Source: Pseudomonas sp. GV071 (GTDB taxonomy: Bacteria > Pseudomonadota > Gammaproteobacteria > Pseudomonadales > Pseudomonadaceae). From it: DNA of 64,000 bases. The position numbers were made by a program, and so were the translations under genes. The notes under the pieces are model-generated. The model was not told the origin of the DNA. It was given only the letters and a program-made list of their open reading frames with translations, and did not search any database. Position 1 is the first letter of the stretch. Every line of letters starts with the position of its first letter. Of this stretch, positions 45,304-53,734 are shown piece by piece. The stretch is from NCBI RefSeq assembly GCF_003050835.1, contig NZ_QAOJ01000013.1:107050-171049 (forward strand), read 5' to 3'.

Positions 45304-45453
45304 TAGTGGTCACCGCAAGGTCTCTGTCGGTTTACGACAGTCAGTCTTCCGCGTTGCCGCTCTGCGGCGCGCGACCGGCCACGCCGGATAGCAATCAACC
45401 AGCCGGTGAATAAACCGGCGGCTTTAAACCACCTTACTTGGGAGAGATCGACA
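45304..45453 (+). promoter_or_regulatory. Long structured groES 5' leader
   Basis: About 140 nt of leader with several hairpins: GTCGGTTTACGAC, GCCGCTCTGCGGC, and CAGCCGGTGAATAAACCGGCGG just before the ribosome binding site TTGGGAGAG. A Pseudomonas-specific groES leader RNA motif has been described by comparative genomics; this is in the right place, but I could not align it. Confidence 0.5.
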
Positions 45454-45747
45454 ATGAAGCTTCGTCCTCTGCATGACCGCGTCGTCATCCGTCGCAGTGA
45501 AGAAGAAACCAAAACCGCTGGTGGCATCGTTCTGCCTGGCTCGGCCGCTGAAAAGCCGAACCGTGGCGAAATCCTCGCTGTAGGTGCTGGCCGCGTGCTG
45601 GACAACGGCGAAGTGCGCCCACTGGCCGTTAAAGTCGGCGACAAAGTGGTGTTCGGCCCGTACTCGGGCAGCAACACCATCAAGGTTGATGGCGAAGACC
45701 TGCTGGTCATGAGCGAGAACGAAATCCTGGCCGTTGTTGAAGGCTGA
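45454..45747 (+). CDS. groES: Co-chaperonin GroES
   Basis: 97 residues, lid of the GroEL chamber. KLRPLHDRVVIRR start, mobile loop with ETKTAGGIVLPG (about 19-31). Start at the ATG at 45454 after GGGAGAG. Confidence 0.99.
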   Translation: MKLRPLHDRVVIRRSEEETKTAGGIVLPGSAAEKPNRGEILAVGAGRVLDNGEVRPLAVKVGDKVVFGPYSGSNTIKVDGEDLLVMSENEILAVVEG

Positions 45748-45799
45748 TTTCCGCTCTACGAATTCCGCGCTACCGAAACGAATTTGAGGAATAACGATC

Positions 45800-47443
45800 A
45801 TGGCTGCAAAAGAAGTTAAATTCGGCGACTCCGCCCGTAAGAAAATGCTGGCTGGCGTAAACGTCCTGGCTGACGCAGTTAAAGCGACCCTCGGCCCGAA
45901 AGGCCGTAACGTGATCATCGAGAAGAGCTACGGCGCTCCGACCATCACCAAAGACGGCGTTTCCGTTGCCAAAGAAATCGAGCTGAAAGATCGCTTCGAA
46001 AACATGGGCGCGCAGCTGGTCAAAGACGTTGCCTCCCGTGCCAACGATGACGCTGGTGACGGTACTACCACCGCTACTGTTCTGGCTCAGTCGATCGTCA
46101 ACGAAGGCCTGAAAGCCGTCGCTGCCGGCATGAACCCGATGGACCTGAAGCGCGGCATCGACAAGGCGACCATCGCCATCGTTGCTCAGCTCAAAGCCCA
46201 GTCCAAGCCATGCGCAGACACCAAAGCCATCGCCCAGGTTGGCACCATCTCCGCCAACTCCGATAGCTCCATCGGCGACATCATTGCCCAGGCAATGGAA
46301 AAAGTCGGCAAAGAAGGCGTGATCACCGTTGAAGAAGGCTCGGGCCTGGAAAACGAACTGTCGGTTGTAGAAGGCATGCAGTTCGACCGTGGCTACCTGT
46401 CCCCGTACTTCATCAACAAGCCGGACACCATGGTTGCCGAGCTGGACAGCCCGCTGATCCTGCTGGTCGACAAAAAGATCTCCAACATCCGCGAAATGCT
46501 GCCGGTGCTGGAAGCCGTTGCCAAAGCTGGCCGTCCGCTGCTGATCGTGGCTGAAGACGTTGAAGGCGAAGCCCTGGCTACCCTGGTTGTGAACAACATG
46601 CGCGGCATCGTTAAAGTCGCTGCGGTTAAAGCACCAGGCTTCGGCGACCGCCGCAAAGCCATGCTGCAAGACATCGCCGTTCTGACTGGCGGTACCGTGA
46701 TTTCCGAAGAAATCGGTCTGAGCCTGGAAGGCGCCACCCTGGAACACCTGGGTAATGCCAAACGCGTCATCCTCAGCAAAGAAAACACCACCGTTATCGA
46801 CGGTGCTGGCGTTCAGGCTGACATCGAAGGCCGCGTTGCTCAGATCCGTAAACAAGTTGAAGACACCTCGTCCGACTACGACCGTGAAAAACTGCAAGAG
46901 CGTCTGGCCAAACTGGCTGGCGGTGTTGCCGTGATCAAGGTTGGCGCCGGTTCCGAAGTGGAAATGAAAGAGAAGAAAGCCCGCGTTGAAGACGCCCTGC
47001 ACGCTACCCGTGCAGCCGTTGAAGAAGGCGTGGTACCTGGCGGTGGCGTGGCTCTGGTTCGCGCTCTGCAAGCCATCTCCGAACTGAAAGGCGACAACGC
47101 CGATCAGAACGTTGGTATCGCCCTGCTGCGCCGTGCTGTTGAAGCACCGCTGCGTCAGATCGTTTCCAACTCCGGCGACGAGCCAAGCGTTGTAGTCGAC
47201 AAGGTCAAGCAGGGTTCCGGTAACTTCGGTTACAACGCTGCCACCGGCGAATACGGCGACATGATCGAAATGGGTATCCTCGACCCGGCCAAAGTGACCC
47301 GTTCTGCTCTGCAGGCCGCGGCCTCTATCGCCAGCTTGATGATCACCACCGAAGCGATGATTGCTGAAATCGTTGAAGACAAGCCTGCAGCTGGCGGTAT
47401 GCCGGATATGGGTGGTATGGGCGGCATGGGCGGCATGATGTAA
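45800..47443 (+). CDS. groEL: Chaperonin GroEL
   Basis: 547 residues. ATP-site DGTTTATVLAQ (about 87-97), VVPGGGVAL near 412, and the Gly-Gly-Met-rich C-terminal tail ending GGMGGMM. Co-transcribed with groES and followed by a strong terminator. Confidence 0.99.
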   Translation: MAAKEVKFGDSARKKMLAGVNVLADAVKATLGPKGRNVIIEKSYGAPTITKDGVSVAKEIELKDRFENMGAQLVKDVASRANDDAGDGTTTATVLAQSIVNEGLKAVAAGMNPMDLKRGIDKATIAIVAQLKAQSKPCADTKAIAQVGTISANSDSSIGDIIAQAMEKVGKEGVITVEEGSGLENELSVVEGMQFDRGYLSPYFINKPDTMVAELDSPLILLVDKKISNIREMLPVLEAVAKAGRPLLIVAEDVEGEALATLVVNNMRGIVKVAAVKAPGFGDRRKAMLQDIAVLTGGTVISEEIGLSLEGATLEHLGNAKRVILSKENTTVIDGAGVQADIEGRVAQIRKQVEDTSSDYDREKLQERLAKLAGGVAVIKVGAGSEVEMKEKKARVEDALHATRAAVEEGVVPGGGVALVRALQAISELKGDNADQNVGIALLRRAVEAPLRQIVSNSGDEPSVVVDKVKQGSGNFGYNAATGEYGDMIEMGILDPAKVTRSALQAAASIASLMITTEAMIAEIVEDKPAAGGMPDMGGMGGMGGMM

Positions 47444-47457
47444 TTTGCTTTTGCCTT

Positions 47458-47488
47458 AAAAAACCCCGCCGAGTGCGGGGTTTTTTTA
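47458..47488 (+). terminator. Terminator after groEL
   Basis: AAAACCCCGC/GCGGGGTTTT stem with a short loop and a long T run. Confidence 0.9.
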
Positions 47489-47495
47489 TGGCTGA

Positions 47496-47617
47496 GCGAT
47501 CGGCTGCGCGTCGGTATTGCTGCGTTGAAATGGCTTTTTGAATGCTCATTGGCTACAGCCAACTGCGCTTCAAAAAGCCATTTCGCCTTGCACTGCTCTA
47601 GCTGCTCGATCTCGATT
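47496..47617 (+). repeat. Structured intergenic element, copy 4
   Basis: Core at 47542-47570 with TTGGCTACAGCCAA. Arms AAATGGCTTTTTGAA (47528-47542) and TTCAAAAAGCCATTT (47569-47583) pair perfectly over 15 bp. Flanks GATCGGCTGCGCGTCGG and GCTCGATCTCGATT are shared with copy 1, which has ATCG/CGAT where this copy has TGGC/GCCA. Confidence 0.82.
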
Positions 47618-47696
47618 TGCGGCGCGGCTGACATCGCAGACGCGGTTTGCTCTTGATCTCGTAGGGGGTGCTCCGCGCACCGAGCGGTCTGCGTCC

Positions 47697-48428
47697 CTAT
47701 CGGGCGCTAACTGCCTCACGCTGTGCGACCGGCTCTGGCCGGTACAACACCGCCCAATACGATCCCAAACAAATCAACCAACAGAACACCGCCGTCCACA
47801 GGTTGTGGGAGAAGAAGTGCGCGCCTTGCAGCATGCGGCTGATGGAGAACACGCTGCCCAGGGTCAGGGCGAAGACGAAACCGGCACGGGCCCAGCGGGG
47901 TTTGCGGTCGCGAAATACAAAGAACAGGGCGAACAGGGTGAAGCCGGCTGCGGCATGGCCGCCCGGCCAGCAGCGGCCGGGTTTGTCGGTGGCGGGACGG
48001 TGGCTGAGCAAGGGGCTGTAGGTTTCGCTGCCACCAAACTGACTCAGGCTCCAGGGGCATTGCACGGCGGTCACCGCTTTCATCGGGGTGACGAAGCTGG
48101 TGGATAAACCCATGGCCAGCACCAGGTAGCCGAGCTGACGCTTCATCGGCTGGAGACGCTGGATAAAGAAGCTGCCAATAAAGCCGAGGATGGACAGTAC
48201 GGCGAACACAATCACCGCCTGCTTGGCGCGGTCGTGCAGGATGTCTTCGAGAAAGGCGCTGTGTTTCCCCACAAAGCCAACACCCGGCGTGTACATCAGG
48301 TTGGCCAGGGCGAAGTCCAGGCGTGTGGGTTCGACTATTAATAGAAGAGCCATGATTGCCAACGGAATGCCCACGGCCAGACGCAGGTTGAGGGGCGCGG
48401 AGTGGGGGAAGAGTGGATTCGACGTCAT
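47697..48428 (-). CDS. PAP2-family membrane phosphatase with altered motif residues
   Basis: About 243 residues, six membrane helices. PAP2 motifs are degenerate or of a subfamily form: K-x6-CP where KX6RP is usual (KAVTAVQCPW), PGGH for PSGH, and SRMLQGAHFFSH with His where the SRX5HX3D Asp stands. Core His residues remain, so lipid-phosphatase activity is possible. A start at 48461 is also possible; neither has a strong ribosome binding site. Confidence 0.8.
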   Translation of the reverse strand: MTSNPLFPHSAPLNLRLAVGIPLAIMALLLIVEPTRLDFALANLMYTPGVGFVGKHSAFLEDILHDRAKQAVIVFAVLSILGFIGSFFIQRLQPMKRQLGYLVLAMGLSTSFVTPMKAVTAVQCPWSLSQFGGSETYSPLLSHRPATDKPGRCWPGGHAAAGFTLFALFFVFRDRKPRWARAGFVFALTLGSVFSISRMLQGAHFFSHNLWTAVFCWLICLGSYWAVLYRPEPVAQREAVSAR

Positions 48429-48602
48429 GCTGAGTCCAGGCGCAGTAAATGTAGCGTGCATGCTCGGTAATCGGGCGTCGCGAATGCGTTAATCCAGTGT
48501 GAAAAAAACGTCAAAGCCGCTTCAAACGTGAAATGTTCGGGTAATGTCGCGCAGCAAGAGCACGGCCCCGGTAGCCGCAACACCTGCAACAAGGAACACC
48601 CC

Positions 48603-49286
48603 ATGCGCATTCTGATCGTTGAAGATAACCGCGACATCCTCGCCAACCTTGCCGATTATCTGGGCATGAAGGGGTACACCGTGGACTGCGCCCAGGACGG
48701 TTTGTCCGGTTTGCACCTGGCCGCCACCGAGCATTACGACCTGATCGTGCTGGATATCATGATGCCGGGCATGGACGGTTACACCCTGTGCAAGCGCCTG
48801 CGTGAAGACGCCCGCCGCGACACCCCTGTGATCATGCTCACTGCGCGCGACCAACTCGACGACCGCCTGCAGGGTTTTCGCTCCGGTGCCGACGACTACC
48901 TGCTCAAACCTTTTGCCCTGTCAGAACTGGCCGCCCGCATCGAAGCGGTACTGCGCCGCAGCCAGGGCGGTGGACGGCGGATTTTGCAGGTGGCCGACCT
49001 CAGCTACGACCTCGACACCCTGCAGGTCAGTCGCGCCGGCAAACCACTGAAGCTCAACCCCATCGGCCTCAAGCTGCTCGCCACCCTGATGCAAAAAAGC
49101 CCCCATGTGCTGCGTCGTGAGGTCTTGGAAGAAGCGCTGTGGGGCGACGATTGCCCGGACAGCGACAGCCTGCGAAGCCACGTCCATCAATTGCGTCAGG
49201 TGATCGACAAACCGTTCGAACGGCACCTGCTGCAAACCGTGCACGGCGTCGGCTATCGCCTGGCGGAAGTAACCGATGGAGTTTAA
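48603..49286 (+). CDS. colR: OmpR-family response regulator ColR
   Basis: 227 residues: REC domain (DNRD acidic pocket, phospho-acceptor D51 in LIVLDIMMPGMDG) and winged-helix DNA-binding domain (NPIGLKLLATLMQKSPHVLRREVLEEALWG). Partner of ColS just downstream with an 11-nt overlap. In Pseudomonas the ColRS system senses excess zinc and other metals and protects the envelope. ColR assignment rests on order, length and ColS features. Confidence 0.88.
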   Translation: MRILIVEDNRDILANLADYLGMKGYTVDCAQDGLSGLHLAATEHYDLIVLDIMMPGMDGYTLCKRLREDARRDTPVIMLTARDQLDDRLQGFRSGADDYLLKPFALSELAARIEAVLRRSQGGGRRILQVADLSYDLDTLQVSRAGKPLKLNPIGLKLLATLMQKSPHVLRREVLEEALWGDDCPDSDSLRSHVHQLRQVIDKPFERHLLQTVHGVGYRLAEVTDGV

Positions 49287-50556
49287 GCAAAGCCTGTCAC
49301 GGCGCATTGTCATCGCCTTTGTGGTGATGACCACCTTGGTCGCGGCGGCCTTTGCCACGGGGATCTACCTGGCCGTGCACATGCTTGAGGAAAAGCTGAT
49401 TTCCGGCGTGCTCAGCGGCGACCTCGACCGCATGCTGCACATGGACAGCATGGACGAGTGGCGCTTTCATCCCGAGCCCGACCAGTTGTTCTACTTTTCT
49501 GGCGGCCATGGCGACTTTGAGCTGCCGGACTACCTGCAAGGCATGGAGCCTGGCTTCCATGAGATCTTCCGCGGCGACCTGTCGTACCACGCCTTCGTGC
49601 GGGTGGTGGCGGGGCAAGAGTATGTGCTGCTGCAAGACCAGAGCGAGTTTGAAGAGCGTGAGCGGGCGCTGTACACCACGGTGTGGATCGGCTTTGTGCT
49701 GTGCGTGGCGCTTGCGGTATTCCTCGGCCAGTTCCTCGCCCGCAAGGTGATCGAACCGGTGGTGCGGCTGTCGCGGCAGGTGCGCCACCGTGACCAGTTA
49801 TTGGCCATGGCGCCGCCGCTGGCCCCCGATTATGCCGCCGACGAAGTCGGCCAACTGGCCGCTGCTTTCGATACCACGTTAGGGTTGCTGCGCCATGCCC
49901 TGACCCGCGAGCGTCTTTTCACCAGTGACGTCAGCCATGAACTGCGTACGCCCCTGATGGTGCTGGCCAGCTCCTGCGAGCTATTGCTGGAAAACCCCAA
50001 TCTCGACGAGCGCGCGCGGTCCCAGGTGCAACGCATTTCGCGGGCTTGCGAAGACATGCGCGCGCTGGTGCAAACCTTCTTCCTCCTGGCGCGTGCGCAG
50101 AACACCGATGCCAGCCAGATTCCCACCATGACCCTGGACAGCGCCGCCTACGAATTGCTCGAGCAGTGGCGTGGGCCCATCGAGAGCAAAGGGCTGGAAC
50201 TGCATTACCGGGTAGAGGAGGTGATGGCTGGTCACTTCAACGCCACTTTTCTGCGCACGGTGATGGGCAACCTGTTGCGTAACGCCCTGCACTACACCGA
50301 CAGCGGCCATATCAGCCTGACCCTGGTGGCCGACGGCTTCATGGTGGAAGACACTGGCGTGGGCATTCCGGAAAACCAGCGCGAAGCGATGTTCCAGCCC
50401 TTTGTGCGTGGCGATAGCCAGCGCGGTGACGGTTTGGGGCTCGGCCTGTCGCTGGTGCAGCGTATTTGTGCGAGCCAGGGCTGGCAGGTCAACCTCAGTG
50501 CAGCCCAGCCCAGTGGTTGCCGGTTCAAAGTGGTGTTGGCCGGAGGCGCGAGCTGA
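49276..50556 (+). CDS. colS: Sensor histidine kinase ColS
   Basis: 426 residues. Membrane helices at about 11-34 and 134-155 enclose a periplasmic loop of about 100 residues that carries H35, E38, E96, H105 and the ExxE motif E126-E129, matching, as I recall, the metal-binding residues mapped in P. putida ColS. Then HAMP, HisKA (His221 in VSHELRTPL) and HATPase (VEDTGVGIPE; GDGLGLGLS). Confidence 0.9.
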   Translation: MEFKQSLSRRIVIAFVVMTTLVAAAFATGIYLAVHMLEEKLISGVLSGDLDRMLHMDSMDEWRFHPEPDQLFYFSGGHGDFELPDYLQGMEPGFHEIFRGDLSYHAFVRVVAGQEYVLLQDQSEFEERERALYTTVWIGFVLCVALAVFLGQFLARKVIEPVVRLSRQVRHRDQLLAMAPPLAPDYAADEVGQLAAAFDTTLGLLRHALTRERLFTSDVSHELRTPLMVLASSCELLLENPNLDERARSQVQRISRACEDMRALVQTFFLLARAQNTDASQIPTMTLDSAAYELLEQWRGPIESKGLELHYRVEEVMAGHFNATFLRTVMGNLLRNALHYTDSGHISLTLVADGFMVEDTGVGIPENQREAMFQPFVRGDSQRGDGLGLGLSLVQRICASQGWQVNLSAAQPSGCRFKVVLAGGAS

Positions 50557-50771
50557 ATGGCGAGGCGAACGATGTCCGTGAATTGGCCGACGTTTGGTCG
50601 TAGTTTTCGGAACTTGGCCTCCATTGTGCAGACAAAGGCTGCTACATTCCGTGTCGATCGAGTTCTTACAAAAACTTCCTCGGTCGAGTCTGAGCCTTCC
50701 CGGGCCTTAAAGGGATATGGTCATCCGCCAGCGGGTGGCAGCTTTATATCTTCCGTATAGGACACTTACGC
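50557..50771. other. Intergenic region between colS and inaA
   Basis: 215 nt. A TTCTTACAAAAACTT stretch near 50662 might be a ColR target since inaA-type genes are ColR-controlled in P. putida, but I cannot match a consensus. No terminator hairpin is obvious. Confidence 0.35.
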
Positions 50772-51473
50772 ATGACTGCAGCGCTGCATATGCCGGCACC
50801 CGGCCTGTTTGAACAATGGTGGCAACAACAGGGTGAATGGGTAGAAGAACCCAACAGCAGACGCGGCGGTACCAGTGGTGTGCAACGTATTCGTGGCGAA
50901 GACGGTAGCCTGCTGTACGCCAAGCGCCAGGTCGGCCACATCTATCACAGCCTGCTCCACCCCTTCGGTCGCCCCACTGTGATGCGCGAACTGAAAGCGC
51001 TGCAGCGTTTGGCGGGGCTGGGCATCAATGTCCCGCGCGTGGTGTATTGCGGCGCCGAGCGCGATAGCGACAACAATTGGCGAGCGTTGCTGGTCACCGC
51101 CGACTTCGAAGGCTTTATCGAGATTGATCAATGGCACGCCGCCGGTGGCCGTGAGCGCCACGGCGAAGCGTTTCATCAGCAAGTCATGCAGGGCGTGGGC
51201 GCGATGATTGCGCGGATGAACAATGCCCGGTGGCAGCACAACTGCCTGTATTCCAAGCACGTGTTTATCCGCGTGCAAGGCGAGGGCAGCGAGGCGACTT
51301 TCGAGGTCGGGGTTCTGGATCTGGAGAAATCCCGCCAGCGCATCACCCGTCACCAAGCCGCTCGTCACGATCTTCTGCAGTTACGTCGCCATTCGTCGTG
51401 GAGCGCAGCAGATTGGCAACATCTTATCTATGGTCATTCCACAGCGTTTGGCAGCGCTATCAAAGGGTTGTGA
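50772..51473 (+). CDS. inaA: InaA/WaaP-like lipopolysaccharide core kinase family protein
   Basis: 233 residues with a protein-kinase-like LPS kinase fold: YAKRQVGHIYH with the ATP-site Lys near 47-48, FGRPTVMRELKAL with the helix-C Glu, catalytic-loop-like HNCLYSKHVFIR (about 157-168) and the metal-binding Asp in VLDLEKSR. Likely phosphorylates LPS core heptose, fitting the neighbouring envelope-stress regulators ColRS. Confidence 0.82.
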   Translation: MTAALHMPAPGLFEQWWQQQGEWVEEPNSRRGGTSGVQRIRGEDGSLLYAKRQVGHIYHSLLHPFGRPTVMRELKALQRLAGLGINVPRVVYCGAERDSDNNWRALLVTADFEGFIEIDQWHAAGGRERHGEAFHQQVMQGVGAMIARMNNARWQHNCLYSKHVFIRVQGEGSEATFEVGVLDLEKSRQRITRHQAARHDLLQLRRHSSWSAADWQHLIYGHSTAFGSAIKGL

Positions 51474-51474
51474 A

Positions 51475-51696
51475 ATGAAGCTAGATATTGCACGAGGTAT
51501 ATTCCTCATCGGCGCCCTGGGTGTGGCGTCACTGGCGGCAGCCGCCTGGCATGAGCCGGGCCCGACTGTGTTGCACTCGTTATCGGCCGGCAGCCAGTGT
51601 TCGATGCCTGCCAACGTCAAAGCCAAGATCGCTGTGCGTCCCGATCAGGACTTGTTGTTGCTGATGTTTGGTCTGGCGCAGGGCGGCACGCGCTAA
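51475..51696 (+). CDS. Small exported or membrane protein of unknown function
   Basis: 73 residues starting one base after the inaA stop. An N-terminal hydrophobic segment (about 7-25, GIFLIGALGVASLAAAAW) looks like a signal peptide or anchor, then a polar domain with one Cys and a hydrophobic C-terminal DLLLLMFGLAQ. I do not recognise it. Tight spacing suggests co-expression with inaA. Confidence 0.6.
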   Translation: MKLDIARGIFLIGALGVASLAAAAWHEPGPTVLHSLSAGSQCSMPANVKAKIAVRPDQDLLLLMFGLAQGGTR

Positions 51697-51830
51697 GGCT
51701 GTCTACCGTTGTGGAATAGCCGCCTGCCCTGGCGGCTTTCGGCGGGACTCCGGCAAAACCCGGGTCGCGCTCGTTGCTTTCGTGGCTTATCATTAGCCCC
51801 CTAACGACACCCGCCTTGGTTCCGCTTCCC

Positions 51831-52772
51831 ATGTTCGCGATTATCGCCGCCACGTTCGGCATCACCATGCCGGTGTTTGCCATGCTGTTTCTCGGCGTTT
51901 TCCTCAAGCGCCTGGCGTTGATCGACGGCAATTTCATCAATACCGCCTCGGGCCTGGTGTTCAACGTCAGCATGCCGGTCATGCTGTTTCTGGCGATTAT
52001 TCACGCCGATCTGCGCACGGCCATGCAGCCGGCGGTGCTGGGTTATTTCGTGCTGGCGACCGTGGTCGGCTTTCTGCTGGCTTGGGGCTGGGCGATCTGG
52101 CGGGTGCCGGTGGCGGACCGAGGCGTCTACACCCAGGGCGCGTTTCGCGGTAACAACGGCATTATTGGTTTGGCCTTGGCCACCAGCTTGTACGGCGACT
52201 ACGGCCTGTCACTGGGCGGCATTCTCGCCGGCGTAGTGATCCTCTCCTACAACAGCCTGTCGGCCATCGTCCTGGCGATCTACAGCCCCAGCGCCAAGTC
52301 GGATGTCTGGAGCATCAGCAAAAGCATCATCTGCAATCCGCTGATCATTGGCGTGCTGTCGGCCATTCCGTTTGCCTATTGGCAGATTGCGCTGCCCGCC
52401 TGGTTGACCACCTCGGGCGAATACCTGGCGCAGCTGACCATGCCGCTGGCACTGATCTGTATCGGCGGCACGTTGTCGCTGGCCTCATTGCGTAAAAGCG
52501 GGGCGATGGCGGTGAGCGCCAGTCTGATGAAGATGGTCTGGCTTCCGATTCTCTCTACGGCCGGTGCCTTTGTTTTTGGTTTCCGTGGCGCTGATCTCGG
52601 TGTGTTGTTTCTGTATTTTGCCAGCCCGACGGCGGCGGCCAGCTTCGTTATGGCTAAAGCCGCCAACGGTAACCATGAACTGGCAGCCGCCATTATCGTC
52701 ATCACCACCCTGGTGGCGGCCATTACGACCAACATCGGTATCGTGTTTCTGCAATGGGGTGGTTGGATGTAA
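51831..52772 (+). CDS. AEC-family transporter (auxin efflux carrier type)
   Basis: 313 residues with about ten membrane helices in two five-helix halves separated by a polar loop; NNGIIGLALATSLYG and the C-terminal SPTAAASFVMAKAANGN are typical AEC segments. Exports or imports small organic anions; substrate unknown. An in-frame start at 51774 would add 19 residues; neither has an obvious ribosome binding site. Confidence 0.88.
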   Translation: MFAIIAATFGITMPVFAMLFLGVFLKRLALIDGNFINTASGLVFNVSMPVMLFLAIIHADLRTAMQPAVLGYFVLATVVGFLLAWGWAIWRVPVADRGVYTQGAFRGNNGIIGLALATSLYGDYGLSLGGILAGVVILSYNSLSAIVLAIYSPSAKSDVWSISKSIICNPLIIGVLSAIPFAYWQIALPAWLTTSGEYLAQLTMPLALICIGGTLSLASLRKSGAMAVSASLMKMVWLPILSTAGAFVFGFRGADLGVLFLYFASPTAAASFVMAKAANGNHELAAAIIVITTLVAAITTNIGIVFLQWGGWM

Positions 52773-52846
52773 GCGTTGCGGCCGGGCGTTGTGAGCCATT
52801 CGGTAACTCTTACAAATTGTGTCCAGCGGTCATTGTCAGGCTTCTG

Positions 52847-52886
52847 AGGTAGGGATACCTTTGCCGGCTCTCGCGCGCCTAAAGGA
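52847..52886 (+). promoter_or_regulatory. Predicted RsmA/CsrA-binding leader of the mag operon
   Basis: AGGTA-GGGA-TACCT (52847-52860) is a perfect 5-bp stem with GGA in its tetraloop, the preferred RsmA target. A second GGA lies in the ribosome binding site AAAGGA (52881-52886), 31 nt downstream. Such two-site leaders permit RsmA to bridge and block translation. Published work on P. aeruginosa MagD reports control through RetS and RsmA. Confidence 0.6.
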
Positions 52887-52892
52887 TTATGC

Positions 52893-53681
52893 ATGCGCTC
52901 TGTGTTGTTGTTTTGCCTGGCCGCACTCGGTGCCAACGCCATGGCTGAACCTTCTGCCGATTTACAGGGACCGGTCGCCGGCTGGCGTTACTCCGGCCTG
53001 CTTGATCGCGCCGACGACGCCCGCGTCGCCTACCCGACTCCGCCCATCGACCGAGGCGCCCAACGCGGCCGCAGCCTGATCCAGGGCACTCTGAACAATC
53101 TGCAAGGCACCCGCCAACCGCACCGCCTGGTCGTCAACGGCAACCCGCTGCCGCTGTACACCGACGAGCAGGGCCGCTTTGTGCGCCCCTACAATTTTGG
53201 CGCCGGCTCCAACAGCGTCGAAGTGGTCAGCGGCGACGGCCAGTCGCTCAAGCGCGTGCAGTTCTATGAAGCCAATTTCAACAAGACTCCGGCGCGGGTG
53301 CGCATTGTCCTCGGTTGGGACGACCCCAAGGCCGAGCTCGACCTGCATGTGGTCACCCCCGACGGCCAGCACGCTTTCTGGGCCGATCCGGTGATGAGCA
53401 ATGGCGGTGGCCTGGATGTCGACAGCGTCGATGGCCCCGGCCCTGAAATGTTCACCATGACTGCGCCGCTGCACGGCCGTTACCTGGTGTTCGTCAACTA
53501 CTGGGGCAACCTCAATAGCCAGGGTTACAACTTCACCGAAGGCAGTAACCAGAACGAAGTGATCACCGCGCAGATCAGCCTGGTGTTCAACGAAAACACG
53601 CCGAACGAAAAACGCGAGACTTTTATCGTGCCCCTGCGCGGTATTGGCGATCTGCAACTGATCAAGTCATTCAATTATTAA
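52893..53681 (+). CDS. magA: MagA-like DUF2135 (YfaP) periplasmic protein
   Basis: 262 residues, signal peptide ending ANAMA (about 1-17). DUF2135 domain with RIVLGWDDPKAELDLHVVTPDG (split around 140-160) and PEMFTMTAPLHGRYLVFVNYWG, an immunoglobulin-like beta fold. First gene of a six-gene operon in the magA-F order; its paralogue magF closes the operon. In P. aeruginosa MagA is part of the inner-membrane complex that holds MagD. Confidence 0.88.
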   Translation: MRSVLLFCLAALGANAMAEPSADLQGPVAGWRYSGLLDRADDARVAYPTPPIDRGAQRGRSLIQGTLNNLQGTRQPHRLVVNGNPLPLYTDEQGRFVRPYNFGAGSNSVEVVSGDGQSLKRVQFYEANFNKTPARVRIVLGWDDPKAELDLHVVTPDGQHAFWADPVMSNGGGLDVDSVDGPGPEMFTMTAPLHGRYLVFVNYWGNLNSQGYNFTEGSNQNEVITAQISLVFNENTPNEKRETFIVPLRGIGDLQLIKSFNY

Positions 53682-53734
53682 GCTGCACCTACTGAATAAG
53701 CGCCGTAGCACGGACGAATTGGGGTTTGCATACA

